Shown: positions 9,799-21,667 of the stretch, one piece after another
How the letters are laid out: every line of letters begins with the position of its first letter
Numbering within the stretch: the stretch's first letter is position 1
NCBI GenBank assembly: GCA_032622095.1
Contig: CP136061.1
Location: 198,572,935-198,636,934 of the forward strand
DNA from: Siphonodentalium dalli
Taxonomy: Eukaryota; Mollusca; Scaphopoda; Gadilida; Siphonodentaliidae
Length of the DNA: 64,000 nucleotides
Direction: 5' to 3'
Notes under the pieces: model-generated
Seen by the model: the letters and a program-made list of their open reading frames with translations, nothing else
What the model was told of the DNA's origin: nothing
Database searches by the model: none
Program-made: the position numbers and the translations under genes

Positions 9799-10820
9799 AT
9801 ATATCTATTATATATTTTGGAAGATCTGTGTGTGTGTGTGTGTGTGTGTGTGTTCGCGATGGACTCGAACACGGCTGGACCGATTTCGACCAAACTTGGT
9901 ACGGATACGTAATTCGACCCGGGAACGAACATGGGCCCGTCCATTTGTCCGTGCGGCGTCACCTTGACCTTCAAAACTCATATCTCGGGATCCGCAGTGC
10001 TAACACGCCGGAATTTAGCACTGCGATGCAGGGAGGATAACTCTATATTCATACGTTGACGAACGTAAGCAATTTGCAGGCAATTACGCATCGTGTATTT
10101 CCCCCAAAATTATAACATTTACAATATATATTGTCAATTTGCAGGCTATTAAGAATCGTGTATCTATCCCAAAATAAATCATTTACAATTTCTGATATAT
10201 AAATTTTGTTACAGCTGATATTCTTAGGTCTATTGTCGATAGATTTATTTTTTGTATATTTACACCACGCATAGGCTCAAGTTGTTTACATTTACCCCGC
10301 GGGTCTGGAATCTCATCCAAGAATCCATTGAGCTGAAATGCTATTTCGCTGTTGGAATCTACCTGTGGCCCCAAACCGTCAATGCCAACAACATCGACAT
10401 TGTTCAACTTTGACGGCGAGAAAATAATTAGTTAAAATTTACTACACAATGCTAATGTATCTTTACGTTGAAGCTTGATAATTAACGAGCGTGTGTATAT
10501 GAGGCGCGTTTATATACTTTAGTGGAAATCAAATCGGGTAAAACTGGCGGATTTTTACGGACGAAATTTGATACATAGGGTATCTCGGTATCCGCTGAGC
10601 CGATTTCCCGGTATCCGCTGGGCCAATTTCCACCATTTGTGTGGTGTTGGTGTTGGTAAACTGCCAGACGGATTTTGACGAAATTTGATAATTAGTGGTA
10701 ATTGTTTCCAGGGAGTGTTTTGGACGGGTCAAATCGTGACCCCACCTGACCTTGACCTTCAAAATGGTCAATTCAATGTCAAAGCCCGGACGAAGTCGGG
10801 TCACCTTCTAGTATATATAT
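9799..10820 (-). mobile_element. Microsatellite-tailed element, inverted copy
   Basis: Read on the minus strand it begins CTAGAAGGTGACCCGACTTC and ends in a CA-rich tail (TG run at 9829-9852 on the plus strand) followed by AGATCTTCCAAAATATATAA. It meets the next copy head to head around TATATATATA at about 10815, making a large palindrome. Family unknown. Confidence 0.65.
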
Positions 10821-11626
10821 ATACTAGAAGGTGACCCGACTTCGTCCGGGCTTTGACCTTGAATTGACCATTTTGAAGGTCAAGGTTATGTGGGGTCAAA
10901 CACCAACACCCCAAAAATGGTGGAAATCGGCCCAGCGGATACCGGGAAATCGGCCCAGCGGATACCGAGATACCCTATGCATCAAATTTCGTCCGTAAAA
11001 ATCCGCCAGTTTAACCCGATTTGATTTCCACTCAAGTATATAAACGCGCCTCATATACACACGCTCATTAATTATCAAGTTTCAACGTAAAGATAAATTT
11101 ACATCGGTGCCCGAGATATCGCCAAGACGTCTGAAACAGTTAAATGCATCGGTCGGTTAAGCGTTAACGTGATCTAATGTTATGACCTCTAACGACGTCA
11201 TAGAAGTTACGCATTGTTTTTATCCTGATGGAAGATAGTACCACTTCTTCTTGATAATTGAGGCAGATAACTAAAACGGATACATACGCATTATATATCG
11301 TTGGAAAGAGGAAACACGAAAGATTCTCACAGTGTCATTATTATGACTGGCATTTTATTATTCGCGCTGTTTCGAATCGATTTGTAAGCACCGAACTCAA
11401 ATGGAAGTCCCGTAACACAGCGTAAAAACAGATTTGACCTCGGCACGTGAAAAGTTGATCTCGGATCTGAAAATCAATAGGCCCATGTTCGTTCCCGGGT
11501 CGAATTACGTGTCCGTACCAAGTTTGGTCGAAATCGGTCCAGCCGTGTTAGAGTCCATCGCGAACACACACACACACACACACACACACAGATCTTCCAA
11601 AATATATAATAGATATATATATATAT
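10821..11626 (+). mobile_element. Microsatellite-tailed element, tandem copy 1
   Basis: Starts CTAGAAGGTGACCCGACTTC and ends with a CA run at 11562-11590, AGATCTTCCAAAATATATAA and a TA run. Nearly identical to the next copy over most of its length. Confidence 0.7.
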
Positions 11627-12429
11627 ACTAGAAGGTGACCCAACTTCGTCCGGGCTTTGACCTTGAATTGACCATTTGGAAGGTCAAGGTCAGGTGGGGT
11701 CAAACACCAACAACCCAAAAATGGTGGAAATCGGCCCAGCGGATACCGGGAAATCGGCCCAGCGGATACCGAGATACCCTATGCATCAAATTTCGTCCGT
11801 AAAAATCCGCCAGTTTAACCCGATTTGATTTCCACTCAAGTATATAAACGCGCCTCATATACACACGCTCATTAATTATCAAGTTTCAACGTAAAGATAA
11901 ATTACCATCGGTGCCCGAGATATCGCCAAGACGTCTGAAACAGTCAAATGCATCGGCCGGTTAAGCGTTAACGTGATCTAACGTTATGACCTCTAACGAC
12001 GTCATAGAAGTTACGCATTGTTTTTATCCTGATGGAAGATAGTACCACTTCTTCTTGATAATTGAGGCAGATAACTAAAACGGATACATACGCATTATAT
12101 ATCGTTGGAAAGAGGAAACACGAAAGATTCTCACAGTGTCATTATTATGACTGGCATTTTATTACTCGCGCTGTTTCGAATCGATTTGTAAGCACCGAAC
12201 TCAAATGAAAGTCCCGTAACACAACGTAAAAACAGATTTGACCTCGGCACGTGAAAAGTTGACCTCGGATCTGAAAATCAATAGGCCTATGTTACTCCTG
12301 GCCCGAAAATACCCCCACATACCAAGTTTCATCGAAATCGGGTCGGTCGTTTTTGAGTTCATCGATTACACACACACACAGACAGATACACACACACACA
12401 CAGAGATCTTTCAAAATATATAATAGATG
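11627..12429 (+). mobile_element. Microsatellite-tailed element, tandem copy 2
   Basis: Closely matches tandem copy 1 up to about 12290. It then switches to a different tail (TGTTACTCCTGGCCCGAAAA, CA/CAGA repeats, AGATCTTTCAAAATATATAA). The tail swap points to template switching or recombination between family members. Confidence 0.7.
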
Positions 12430-12729
12430 TAACATATATCAGATCTGGTGTAGTTATTTTGAAAATATGAATAGATTGTTGTTCCGCTGCCCTTTTGGTA
12501 ACACAACGCTCATGTTCTTAAAGAAACATGTCTGATTTTATAGTTATGTATACACAGAGTTTAGTTAGGCGCAGATAAACTCGTGATGGGAGAATTGATG
12601 ATCGAGTTGAGGAGCGATTATCGTTGATTGGAGAGATCGCTCGGGTTCCGAGCTTTCAATAAAACGACCTGCTAACTATTTCCAAATTAGTATTTAGTAT
12701 AGAGCGGGTTAAATACGTACATTGAGGAT

Positions 12730-12850
12730 CTCTAATGAGTCGCAATTATATACGAAATTTATTAACCGAGGTTAGTAAGTTTGATTCGAGCCAAGGCTCG
12801 AATCGAATTTAGTTGACGAGGTTAATAAATTTATTTGAATTGCGACGAAA
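12730..12850. repeat. Fold-back repeat related to 23370-23495
   Basis: The arms contain TCGCAATTATATACGAAATT and AATTTATTTGAATTGCGA around TTATTAACC/GGTTAATAA. The block at 23370-23495 has similar arms and the same flanking words GATCTCAAA and CTTGCTAAAA, in inverted orientation. Confidence 0.6.
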
Positions 12851-13377
12851 TTGAAATCATTTTTATCACATAATCTCATTTTAGCAAGGAAAATCGATCT
12901 CAAAACGAATAAAAAAAAATAATATAGATTTCCTTATCACGGCCAAAGAGAAAGTAAATATACATTCAAGAAAAAATATATAGTTTCATTTTAAATGTGT
13001 CTTTTCGTGTTAACTAAATTGTTCAACCGTTCTTATTGCCCATGTTTATCCCACAGTCAACACTAAATAACCCAACACAAATCTAATATCACAATTATAT
13101 TCTAACATAATACGTGTAATATAGTTCTGGCATCATCACCATTGAATTATAAGCTCTTATGTCACTGTGCGTGTCGATAAGACACATGTGTCTTATTAGA
13201 CACTATGATGCCGGGAATACGGGCTAATTATGTGATAAATACATCTATGAGAAAATGGTTCTCCGCCAATTTGAAGAATTGTCGATTGTTGGGCTGATTT
13301 ATTGCACGTTGGAAGTGTCATAACGACTATTGTCGTGAATGCTTATCTGATTATTATCGCATATTACATGTACATAC
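12851..13377. other. Intron 4 remainder, no gene seen
   Basis: AT-rich intron sequence between the fold-back and TSP1 exon 3. No frame with splice sites was found. A small imperfect palindrome lies near 13175-13200 (GATAAGACACATGTGTCTTA). Confidence 0.5.
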
Positions 13378-13512
13378 CCCAACACTTCTTGATACACTGG
13401 GACACATTCCTGCTACTGCCATCACATTGTCCTGTGCATGTTCTGTGCCTCGTCCTTGTTCCCTGGCCACATAACGCATTACAATAACCTTCTGACCACT
13501 CCGACCACATGC
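13378..13512 (-). CDS. TSP1 repeat 3 exon
   Basis: The 135-base exon (45 codons) is phase 1-1, with acceptor GATTACAG before 13512 and donor GTATGT from 13377. It encodes MWSEWSEGYCNALCGQGTR, then HRTCTGQC and NVSQCIKKCW, with six cysteines, WSxWS and CGxG: a typical TSP1 module. It is the shortest of the four repeats. Confidence 0.92.
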
Positions 13513-14252
13513 CTGTAATCACAACCTCGTTAATTATGATTAACAATTCCCCCACTGAGTGGATTGTCCCATCAATTTTAAAAGTATACATTATAATGGA
13601 CTATTATTCATCTAGAGGGATGTTCAGGACAAATGAGCAGACGACAGAAAGACGAACACATTACACAGCTGTGGGAAGATTCCTATCAATTGGTGTGAAC
13701 TTTTCAGATAATACGTATACACAAAACGGTTTATATGGCTATGGGAAACTGCATCCACCCAAGTTTAATTATTGCAAATGATACTTCAAGTTATTTCAAC
13801 CAAAAACAATATTTATGCTTCGAATCTTCAACTGATTACCATTTGTGGTCTCAATGTTCCACTGATTGCAAGTACTCAACTCCTGGTCAAAACAGATTTT
13901 AGACTGAATATTTATTAAAATATAAATACAAGATATCAGAATAATTTGTTATGCATGACATTTCCAACTGTTGAACAATCTTATCATATTGAGTTTAATA
14001 TACCCTTAAACTACTATATCGCCACGTCCCGGGAAATCATCACTGCACGTAGAAACCACCAACACAGGGAAACTATTGACACACATGTTCCGCTACACGA
14101 GTATATGCCACGTACCAACTTTAAACGCCAGGTTACACTAGAGTTAATTGAGTCTTACCTTGACAAAGTTGAGTGTAACAACTTATATTGTCACGATTGC
14201 TGTCCAGGCGTCATGTCATGAGGTAGTCATAACACATAACATATCACTAACA
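13513..14252. other. Intron 3 segment, no gene seen
   Basis: Between TSP1 exons 2 and 3. Scattered short frames only, with no recognisable motif. Confidence 0.5.
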
Positions 14253-14695
14253 TATTTTATTACACGCTTGTTCCTAGAAGTACAGTGTTATTGCGGTTCC
14301 ATATTTACAAATCCGTATGTAACGTACGTTCCATACCCATGCATCTCGTTGACGTAAAATAACGTACATGACGTTCGCCTCAACCATAAAACCGGAACTA
14401 TTTAAATACAAGAATCATCACAGATGACAAGCATGCCCTGTGTGAGCCTAAATAAACCCTAAATAAACCTTCTAATCCTGTATTTTTAATGCACGGATTC
14501 TATAGGACGCGAAGCGTGTAATAAACACAGAACGACACGATGTGTAAATGGGTTTGTCGATACGGCACTCGTGCTATCGCGGATGGATAGAACTCGTGGC
14601 GCAAGCGCCTCTCGTTCTATCCTTCCGCGATAGCACTCGTGTCGTATCGACAAACCCATTTACATATCGTGTCGTTCTGTGTATATAGGAAACTG
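14253..14695 (+). mobile_element. Dispersed element with terminal fold-back, related copy at 24628-24916
   Basis: Shares TTGTTCCTAGAAGTACAGTG, TGTATTTTTAATGCACGGAT and ACAGAACGACACGATG with the inverted copy at 24.6-24.9 kb. It ends in a near-perfect hairpin (14528-14690): GAACGACACGATGTGTAAAT pairs with ATTTACATATCGTGTCGTTC. Non-coding. Confidence 0.7.
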
Positions 14696-14849
14696 ATATC
14701 TGTTTATATATTTAGACACTTGTTCTGTCTCATCATCATTTTCATTCAACAATTTTCATTAAATGAAAAAACACCAATAATTATTATCCAATGATATTGC
14801 AGTAGCATTGATAAAAGTTGCAATGCCATTTAAGTTTAATTTGAAAGTA

Positions 14850-15036
14850 TGACCACTGACCAGGGGAGCGCAGAGCCAGAAAGGAATATTTTTCCTGGGA
14901 GATGGCATGAAGACGACCAGAAGGTCATGCCACCACCCAGTAATGCATTATCGCTATTTGTTGTTTGTTACTTTTTTTACCATTGTTATGTTGATATATA
15001 TACATTACAAATAAAAACTGGAACTTGAACTTGAAC
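14850..15036. mobile_element. LINE or SINE 3'-end-like fragment
   Basis: Contains a small stem (GGGAGATGGCATGA with a partner near GGTCATGCCACC), then ATTACAAATAAAAACTGGAA and a tandem ACTTGA tail, which is a common end for CR1-like LINEs and SINEs. A similar stem near 32480-32515 supports a shared 3' end. Confidence 0.45.
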
Positions 15037-15086
15037 GAGTCGACCTATCTGCCAATCACCTTACCAACTGAGTGTTACCGGGGTCA
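15022..15086 (-). repeat. tRNA-like fragment (possible SINE head)
   Basis: On the minus strand CACTCAGTTGGTAAGG resembles a pol III A box, and about 36 bases on, GTTCAAGTTC resembles a B box. No cloverleaf with a normal anticodon arm can be built, so it is not a functional tRNA. It adjoins the LINE/SINE-like tail. Confidence 0.35.
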
Positions 15087-15115
15087 CACTGTGTACTCTG
15101 TGACTAATTATGTAC

Positions 15116-15256
15116 CTTGGTTAGGACACAGAGCTCCATAACAATCAACTGTTCTTGACGTCTCGCCAACGCAAGGTTCGACCATGCAGTATCTTGTATC
15201 AGACCTCAAACACGATTCCGGACACTCTTCTTCTGACCAGGATGACCAATGCTGGA
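15116..15256 (-). CDS. TSP1 repeat 2 exon (divergent)
   Basis: The 141-base exon (47 codons) is phase 1-1, with acceptor ATATTCCAG before 15256 and donor GTACAT from 15115. It encodes QHWSSWSEEECPESCLRSDT, then RYCMVEPCVG and VDCYGALCPNQ. The WxxWS motif and six cysteines are present, but the usual CGxG after the second cysteine is CLRS, so this is a divergent TSP1 module. Confidence 0.85.
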
Positions 15257-15884
15257 CTGGAATATCGGAAAAGCACTATGTAAATATTGTGTTCCTAATG
15301 TTCTTATGTTAAAGACATATTAATGGACTTGTTCCGATATGATACACTGATAAGTTAGTACTCAGGCGCTATGTTAACTGGAGGAATGTAGTATTCTACT
15401 AACATCGCCGAAAATCTCAAGCAAATCGACCGTATACAACTGTATAGAAAACATCGTCGGAACTACGCTAAATTGTAAATATTTACTTCCCGATTCGGGT
15501 CGAAACAATCGGCGATAAACTAACGAAAACTATTTCGCCACCGAGAGTCACTGCATTCAATTACTATATAAGAATGACCGTGTGTGTTGTCATTTTGGAT
15601 ATAATATTTGCAAAAATTACTAATTTGAGCAGGATTATTCTCAATTTTTATTTAATCACCCTATACCAAAGAGTTTCTCATCACTTTAAAATTACCCGAC
15701 ACAAAGGGTTATTATATACATTTAGGAAAACATTTTTTTTTTTATTTAGTTGATAAAGTAAATAGTGAAATATAACCACAAAGCGACCAGAAATATAGAC
15801 ACGAATAAGTAATATAATCCTTGTCTTTCAGGTCGTTTGAATAAATTGTTAAAATAACATCGTCATGCGTGGAATTTTAAATAA

Positions 15885-18336
15885 CTAGGTAATGCACTGT
15901 CTGGTATCAGTACGGCTGACTCATGTTTAGACGTTTCCGCTTTCGTCGGATCTCGAATTTTTGTTGTCGCGGTAGGCACACTTTTTTGCTTAATAAATAC
16001 ATTATGCGCGGATTTTTGGATTGACAATATAGTCAGTTGTTGTTTCTGTATTATTTTGTTTCTATGTATACTGAAAGTCGCTCGCAAAATGATTTCATAC
16101 GGCGATACGATCGTGGTTTATGCCAAGTAAAAAGTGGAAAAAAAGAAAATCGAGAAAAATAAATCATCTAGGATTGTATTCACAATGTTTCAGCAAAGCA
16201 ATTCACCACACAAAACATCCATCGCGAACTAGGAACCTTCTCTGACACATACGAAGTTTCACTTGTCTTTAATATACATTTTTGGTGATATAGTGCCTGT
16301 TTTGCAACAGGTGGTGTTGTTAAAAAAGTGTACGGTTTAGATGTCAAAGATTGTGATTGTGTGTACGGTTTATCTCAAAATCGTGTGGATAAATACTAAC
16401 CCAATTTTCTTTTAAAATCGTTCTCTGGGATATATACCACGTGATGTTGGACAAATAATAAATGTGACAAATCTAAATTTAATTGTTTTGTTCGTGATTT
16501 GGAATCCGGCAACAATAAAATTGCTTATCTACTACATAATTATATATGTATAATTATGTAGGCCTATCTCAAGGCTCGTCCACATAACTGCGTAAAGCGT
16601 GCGTGCGTAAGGGTGCGTATGGCTGATGGGTCTATACGCATTACGCATTACGCACGGCGTCAAGACCGTTCACAGACATGAGTTAACTATCCGCTTGACT
16701 ATTTATGTAACATCTTCCTTATTTGTGCAATTTGTTTAATGGGTGAAAGAATAAAGTATTTGATTGTTTGACAAAATCATGACGCACTTGACGGACATCG
16801 TCTGTAGTTTAAACATATTGTATTTGCTCTAAATAGTACATTTATATAAAATACATGTAATACATATATAGGCTATTTTAAAGGGATCGGAGGACAAGTG
16901 CTAACCACTTAGATGATCCCTCCGCATATAGACCCATCGATCAGCCATTATATACGCACCCTTACGTGTACACGCATGCATTACGCAGGTAAGTGGACGA
17001 GCCTTTACTGGGCGACAAATAGTTGATTATTATGATTTTTATCTTCGGTTTGTTTACGAGTATAGTGTTCTCTCCATCCTTACGGTCGTATCTGACCACT
17101 ATAGGGGTCCAATACAAAGCCGAAAATGTTAAAATGCTGCATGTTTAAATTTACTATACACGTTTAAAAATATCTTGAACACTAAAACTATATATCTGAC
17201 CATGCAATTGTTTTCAAATATGAATTGAACTCATTATTTAATTGTCTATACGTTTTGTATTCTACTAGAAAAAAATAGCCTATTGTATGGTCCTGTCATG
17301 GCTTTGCGGATTAAGAGAACACTATATCGTGCAGTTTATGTTTTATCTTTTTAAAGTTTTGTTTCATGTTTTCGGATTTTTGGTCCACGCATGTTCTGTT
17401 TGTTTTCGTTTTGTTCACAGGTAAGAAAACTCTATGCTTGGTTATTTGTGGTTGCCACAACGCGCACACAGAATAAATAATACATAAATAGATAAGACTC
17501 TGACTATATAAATAGCGCATGTGTGCTAAAATATAGTGAACGTGAACAGTTGAGTTTTCACAGACTGTATATACTTGCACAATTTGGCAATGAATCTTAC
17601 TATACCTGAACATGATACTTTATCTATATATATGTAGTTCAATTTTGAGCATTTTAACATTTGGAATACACAACTCCTCCGTGGAACCGTTTCTGAAAGT
17701 CTGCCAGTGGGTAATTCTGCCACTTACACCCAAACGCAAAACAATATTGACGAAAGATTGGAATTGTCTACCTGATTTCACAAGATTTATTCTATCGGCC
17801 CCGTAATCGTGCGGAATAGCCCATTGAGATTGCAATAGATGAGAATGTTCAAAAATGCTGATCAACCGTACACTAGCTGCGTTCTAAACCGTACACAAAA
17901 ATTCGTCGATGACCATCCAAAATATACTTTTTTCTACTATACAACACACCCGAATGGACAAATGGTTACGGATTATTGTTTGATAAACATTACGAATTAT
18001 ATATGACCTGCAAGATTATAATTTTAAAAGGATAAAACACTTGTAAAACGGATTTGAAAGCGAATTTTTGCAAAAAAATATGCAAAATTCTCGATTCAAT
18101 TGTGCTATAATCTAACAAAGTATGACATTATATAACTCTGGTTAGTTTCCTGTGCACTGTTAACATATCCTGAACATACCCGACCAAGATTCCATTATGG
18201 TACGACAGTCTGAACATCTAAAATCAAGCATTTTAGTCGGTTGCATACCGTCGAGTTTCTGTCTTTGCGACGAAACCGGAAACGTCTAAACATGAGTCAA
18301 CAGTACTGATACCAGACAGTGGGTAATGCTAGCCCA
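15885..18336. mobile_element. DNA transposon with long terminal inverted repeats
   Basis: The left end contains CACTGTCTGGTATCAGTACG and CTCATGTTTAGACGTTTCCG; the right end carries their reverse complements (CGGAAACGTCTAAACATGAG, TACTGATACCAGACAGTG). Subterminal GTGTACGGTTTAGA (16330) and CTAAACCGTACAC (17885) are inverted as well. No intact transposase was recognised. It hosts a second inverted-repeat element at 16571-17005. It lies in intron 2. Confidence 0.7.
16571..17005. mobile_element. Nested MITE with about 70-base inverted ends
   Basis: Left end AAGGCTCGTCCACATAACTG; right end CAGGTAAGTGGACGAGCCTT. The arms continue through AAGGGTGCGTATGGCTGATG and CCATTATATACGCACCCTTA. Non-coding interior. 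Family not identified. Confidence 0.75.
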
Positions 18337-18848
18337 GCGAAAACGACATATACATATACACCACACCTTTCCGACGAAATTCAATTGATTTAAAGGGATA
18401 CTATACTCAAATGTTGTTGATTGTTTATATAGTCTCTGAGTCGTAGAATAAGGTAGCCAGATTTCCATTATGTGAAAGTCTGTTGAGTACGAAGTAATGT
18501 TACGGATGGCAGATTAGCCGGAATGCATAAATACAGATTATCGTTGTCGAGTAATTTTTTTTACAGTTTTCAAGCAAATGCATTAAAAAAATGTTGTATC
18601 ATATGCATACTAGTCCCACATACTCATTTAAGTTATTGTATAGTCACTAGTCAGTGAGTGGCTTGCGTATACGCCCCGTATCAACATATGTTTACATGAT
18701 CATGTGTACCGGTGGTCGGCCCGGTGTGTCCTGGTCTCTTGTCCGCAACAGTGTGCATTTGTCTGGAGATGTTAGGATTTATGCAATTTTCAGGTTAAAA
18801 TATCTTAATGTTCTCATACCGGGAATGTAGAACCATGGTTTATGAATA

Positions 18849-21667
18849 TATAGGATACTAGCAGGGTTACCCGGCGTTGCCCAGGTTAATGTATGCTGTG
18901 GATATTTGTTGGGAATAGAGAATGCTCTTGCTTAAAGTGTTATACGTTTTCTCATAAATTGTATATTCAAATAGCATCACAAAACATGATTATTACAGTC
19001 ATGGAATATAAGTAGTGGCTCACATTGTCAATTGGCATTCTGTTTATCGCGATTAATCCGTTCCACCAATAATGAAGTATTTATTTATTTACAACTGCGT
19101 ATACATTAGACGTTATAATATGATACATGGACATCATAAACACATTAGTTCGATAAAAGATGATAATTGGGTTTTACATATTGAGATGTATCAATCAATC
19201 TAGTGAGTTGGACTAAGATCTCGAGGACACCTGGCTATCATATCTCCATGAAGATACAGATGTTTCAAAGAAATTTCCAGGTGCTCCTCTGTTTATGGTG
19301 CTATATATTGGCTAACTATTCTTAGTTTAAACGAAATGTTGCTGCGCACATATATCAGCTACATGTGCTAGGCACAGAGCGAGATTTTGAGTTGTTTATG
19401 TCAGTCGATGAGTCTGTTCTAAAACCCTTGTCAGATGTCAGTATTGGTAGGATCCTGAAAAGTCTTGTGCTACTAACTGCATTTTCTTGTATATCAGAAG
19501 AAACTATATTTGACTGCACACTGTGACCACTATTTTTGAACAGGCCTTCCATATCTCTTGACAAATTGTAACTTTTTGTGGAAACTGTATTGAATGGAAC
19601 AGACTAAATTTTGTTATTATATATATGCAATCCTCTAACGGTTCGAGGTCATTCAGTTTGCAAGAATATGTGTATATCTTCAATAGAGTGATAAATATAC
19701 GTTTAATGCTTCTTCTAGTTATCTCTTGTTGCTAGCTCATTGTGTGAATGCCTTGATTGCCATTCCCATATAAATATGACTGTTAAGAAGATATAATTGT
19801 TCAAGTGACTTATGTGGGTCACCATATGTCGGGATTGTGGAATGTGAACGCCCAACTACTTAAAATGATATGGAGATGGCCTGGTGACTGTATATAACTT
19901 ATATGTGGATATCGGCGAATAGCAATCTTATCAATGATAGTGCATATCCGCTCGCCATCCGTGACGCAAACGACACCAAATGTAATTTAATTCATGGTAT
20001 ATCATTAGAGAAAAACGTGTATGAATTTGGTGGAATTTGGTTTAATAAATCAATTGTTGATGCAACGCTGACTCGAACAACGCCATATTACGAAGGTGAT
20101 TAGTTATTCGTTTGGTGGAAATCAGCGACAAAACTATTTCACCATATTTTTTTTATTTCCCCTCCCACCAACAGCGTCATTTTAGAAAATTTTAACCTGC
20201 ACCATTATCTTCCTTGTAAAAAACGCCTTGGTGCCATCTCGATTGTACCGCGTGAAGTTATATATAGAACGCACACAGACAGACAAAAAGACAGACAGAC
20301 AGCACGATTTTATTTCTTGTATCATTTGAGAAGAACGTGTCTGAATTTGATGGTAATTGGTACTAAAAATATTTTGTATCAGTTTTGGTGAACCTCCCGT
20401 CCCTATTTCGGACTCAAGTTGCACACACTAAGACTCATTAGAGATTAGAGATGCATATATAAGAAATTGGTGAAAATTGGCGAGTATACAAATTCGTATC
20501 AAATTTAAGGTCCCCATATCTCTCACCCATAGGGCACCAATTTGGTGTATCTAAACCACACGATAAGATTCCTCGTATCACGGAGAAGAATATGTATCAA
20601 TCTGGTGGAAATCGGCACTAAACATATAGATATAAGTTTATGTGTCCCTCTCAACTCTATACACCACTGACTCGAATGGCCCCACTTGTGACATCCTTAA
20701 ACCACACGATCACACTCCTGATATCATGGAGATGAGTGTTTATAAGTTTGGTGATAATCGGCGACTAAACAATTTTTTTTATCAAATTTGGTGCCAATCC
20801 CTCCCCTCTCCATATCTCACACAAACAGCACCACTATGGCTCTTTAAATCATGATTAGATTCCTCGTATCATGGATAAGAACGTGTATCAATTTGGTGGA
20901 AATTGGCGCTAAAAAAATTGTGCATCAATTTTGGTGCCCCTGTCCCTTTCAATGCAACCATGACTCGAATGAGGCCACATTTGACAGATAAAAGCTACAC
21001 CATTAGACTCCTCATACCATGGGGATGATTTTGTATAAGTGTGGTGGCAATCGGCGACTTATTATCAAATTTAGTGCCCACCCCTCCCAATCTCTCATCA
21101 AAAAACAACAATTTGGCGTTGTTAAATCGCACAATTAGATTACTTGTACCATAAAGAAGAATATATATCAATTTGGTGGAAATCGGCGCGAAAATTAGTT
21201 TTATCAATTTTGGTGCCCCTCTCCCCTTCCGTTCATCCCTGACTCAAACGACGCCACTTTTGACATATTTAAACCACAGCACCGTTGGATTCTTCATATC
21301 ATGGGGATGATTATATGTAAGTTTCGTGGCAATCGGCGACAGAGAAAAAAATCTGCCCCTCCCCCTTCCGGGCACCCTGACGCGAACGGTGCGACTTTTG
21401 CCATATATGAACCACGCCATTAGATTCCTCATATTATGGGGATGGTTGTATATAAGTTTGGTGGCAATCGGCGACAATTTTTGTTCTGCCCCTCCCCCTT
21501 TTCTGCCCTGACAACAACGGCGTCACTTTAGAAAATTCTAACCCCGACCATTATCTTTCTCGTAAAAAGCTACTCCTATTAGACCCCTTTGGCATCATCT
21601 AGATGGTCCCCTGTGAAATTATATAGAACACAGACAGACAGACATTCGCAAATATAGATATAGATTA
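18849..21667 (+). mobile_element. Long repeat element with internal tandem array, copy 1
   Basis: Begins ACTAGCAGGGTTACCCGGCG and ends CAGACAGACATTCGCAAATA plus TAGATATAGATT. A related copy with the same ends lies at 32620-34893. The first 1.2 kb is unique sequence shared by both. The rest (about 20100-21660) is an array of diverged units of roughly 110-150 bases. Family unknown; its end structure recalls microsatellite-bearing non-autonomous elements of molluscs. Confidence 0.7.
20100..21660. repeat. Internal tandem array of about 110-150-base units
   Basis: Each unit repeats ATCATGGGGATGATT-like, AAGTTTGGTGGCAATCGGCG, TTTGGTGCCCCTCTCC and CTGACTCGAACGGCGCCACT words. Units are diverged from one another. 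Short frames in either strand follow the repeat period and are not genes. Confidence 0.75.

Larger units (their letters stand above)
9799..12429. mobile_element. Composite insertion absent from duplication copy 2
   Basis: Copy 2 reads straight from GAAGGAAAGTATATATATA to TGTAACATATATCAGATC (63930-63970), so this 2.6 kb block is an insertion in copy 1. Its ends are inverted: CTATTATATATTTTGGAAGA at the left and TCTTTCAAAATATATAATAG at the right. Inside are three related element copies: one inverted (9799-10820) and two in tandem (about 10821-11626 and 11627-12429). No protein-coding frame is evident. It sits in intron 4. Confidence 0.8.
2748..12480. repeat. Segmental duplication, copy 1
   Basis: Direct-orientation similarity to 57583-64000, in collinear blocks: 2748-2806 with 57583-57643, about 3670-5545 with 57640-59395, about 5850-7996 with 60690-62515, 8320-9800 with 62530-63945, and 12430-12480 with 63951-64000. 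The blocks cover exons, introns and 3' flank of the TSP1 gene. Copy-1-specific insertions lie at 2807-3670, 7997-8320 and about 9799-12429. The left edge is sharp at 2748; the right edge cannot be seen because copy 2 runs off the window. Confidence 0.9.

Noticed and set aside
17612-17806. Plus-strand frame ending KDWNCLPDFTRFILSAP, reminiscent of a LINE reverse-transcriptase C-terminus
   Set aside because: Only one short motif matches, no upstream RT blocks exist, and it lies within an inverted-repeat transposon.
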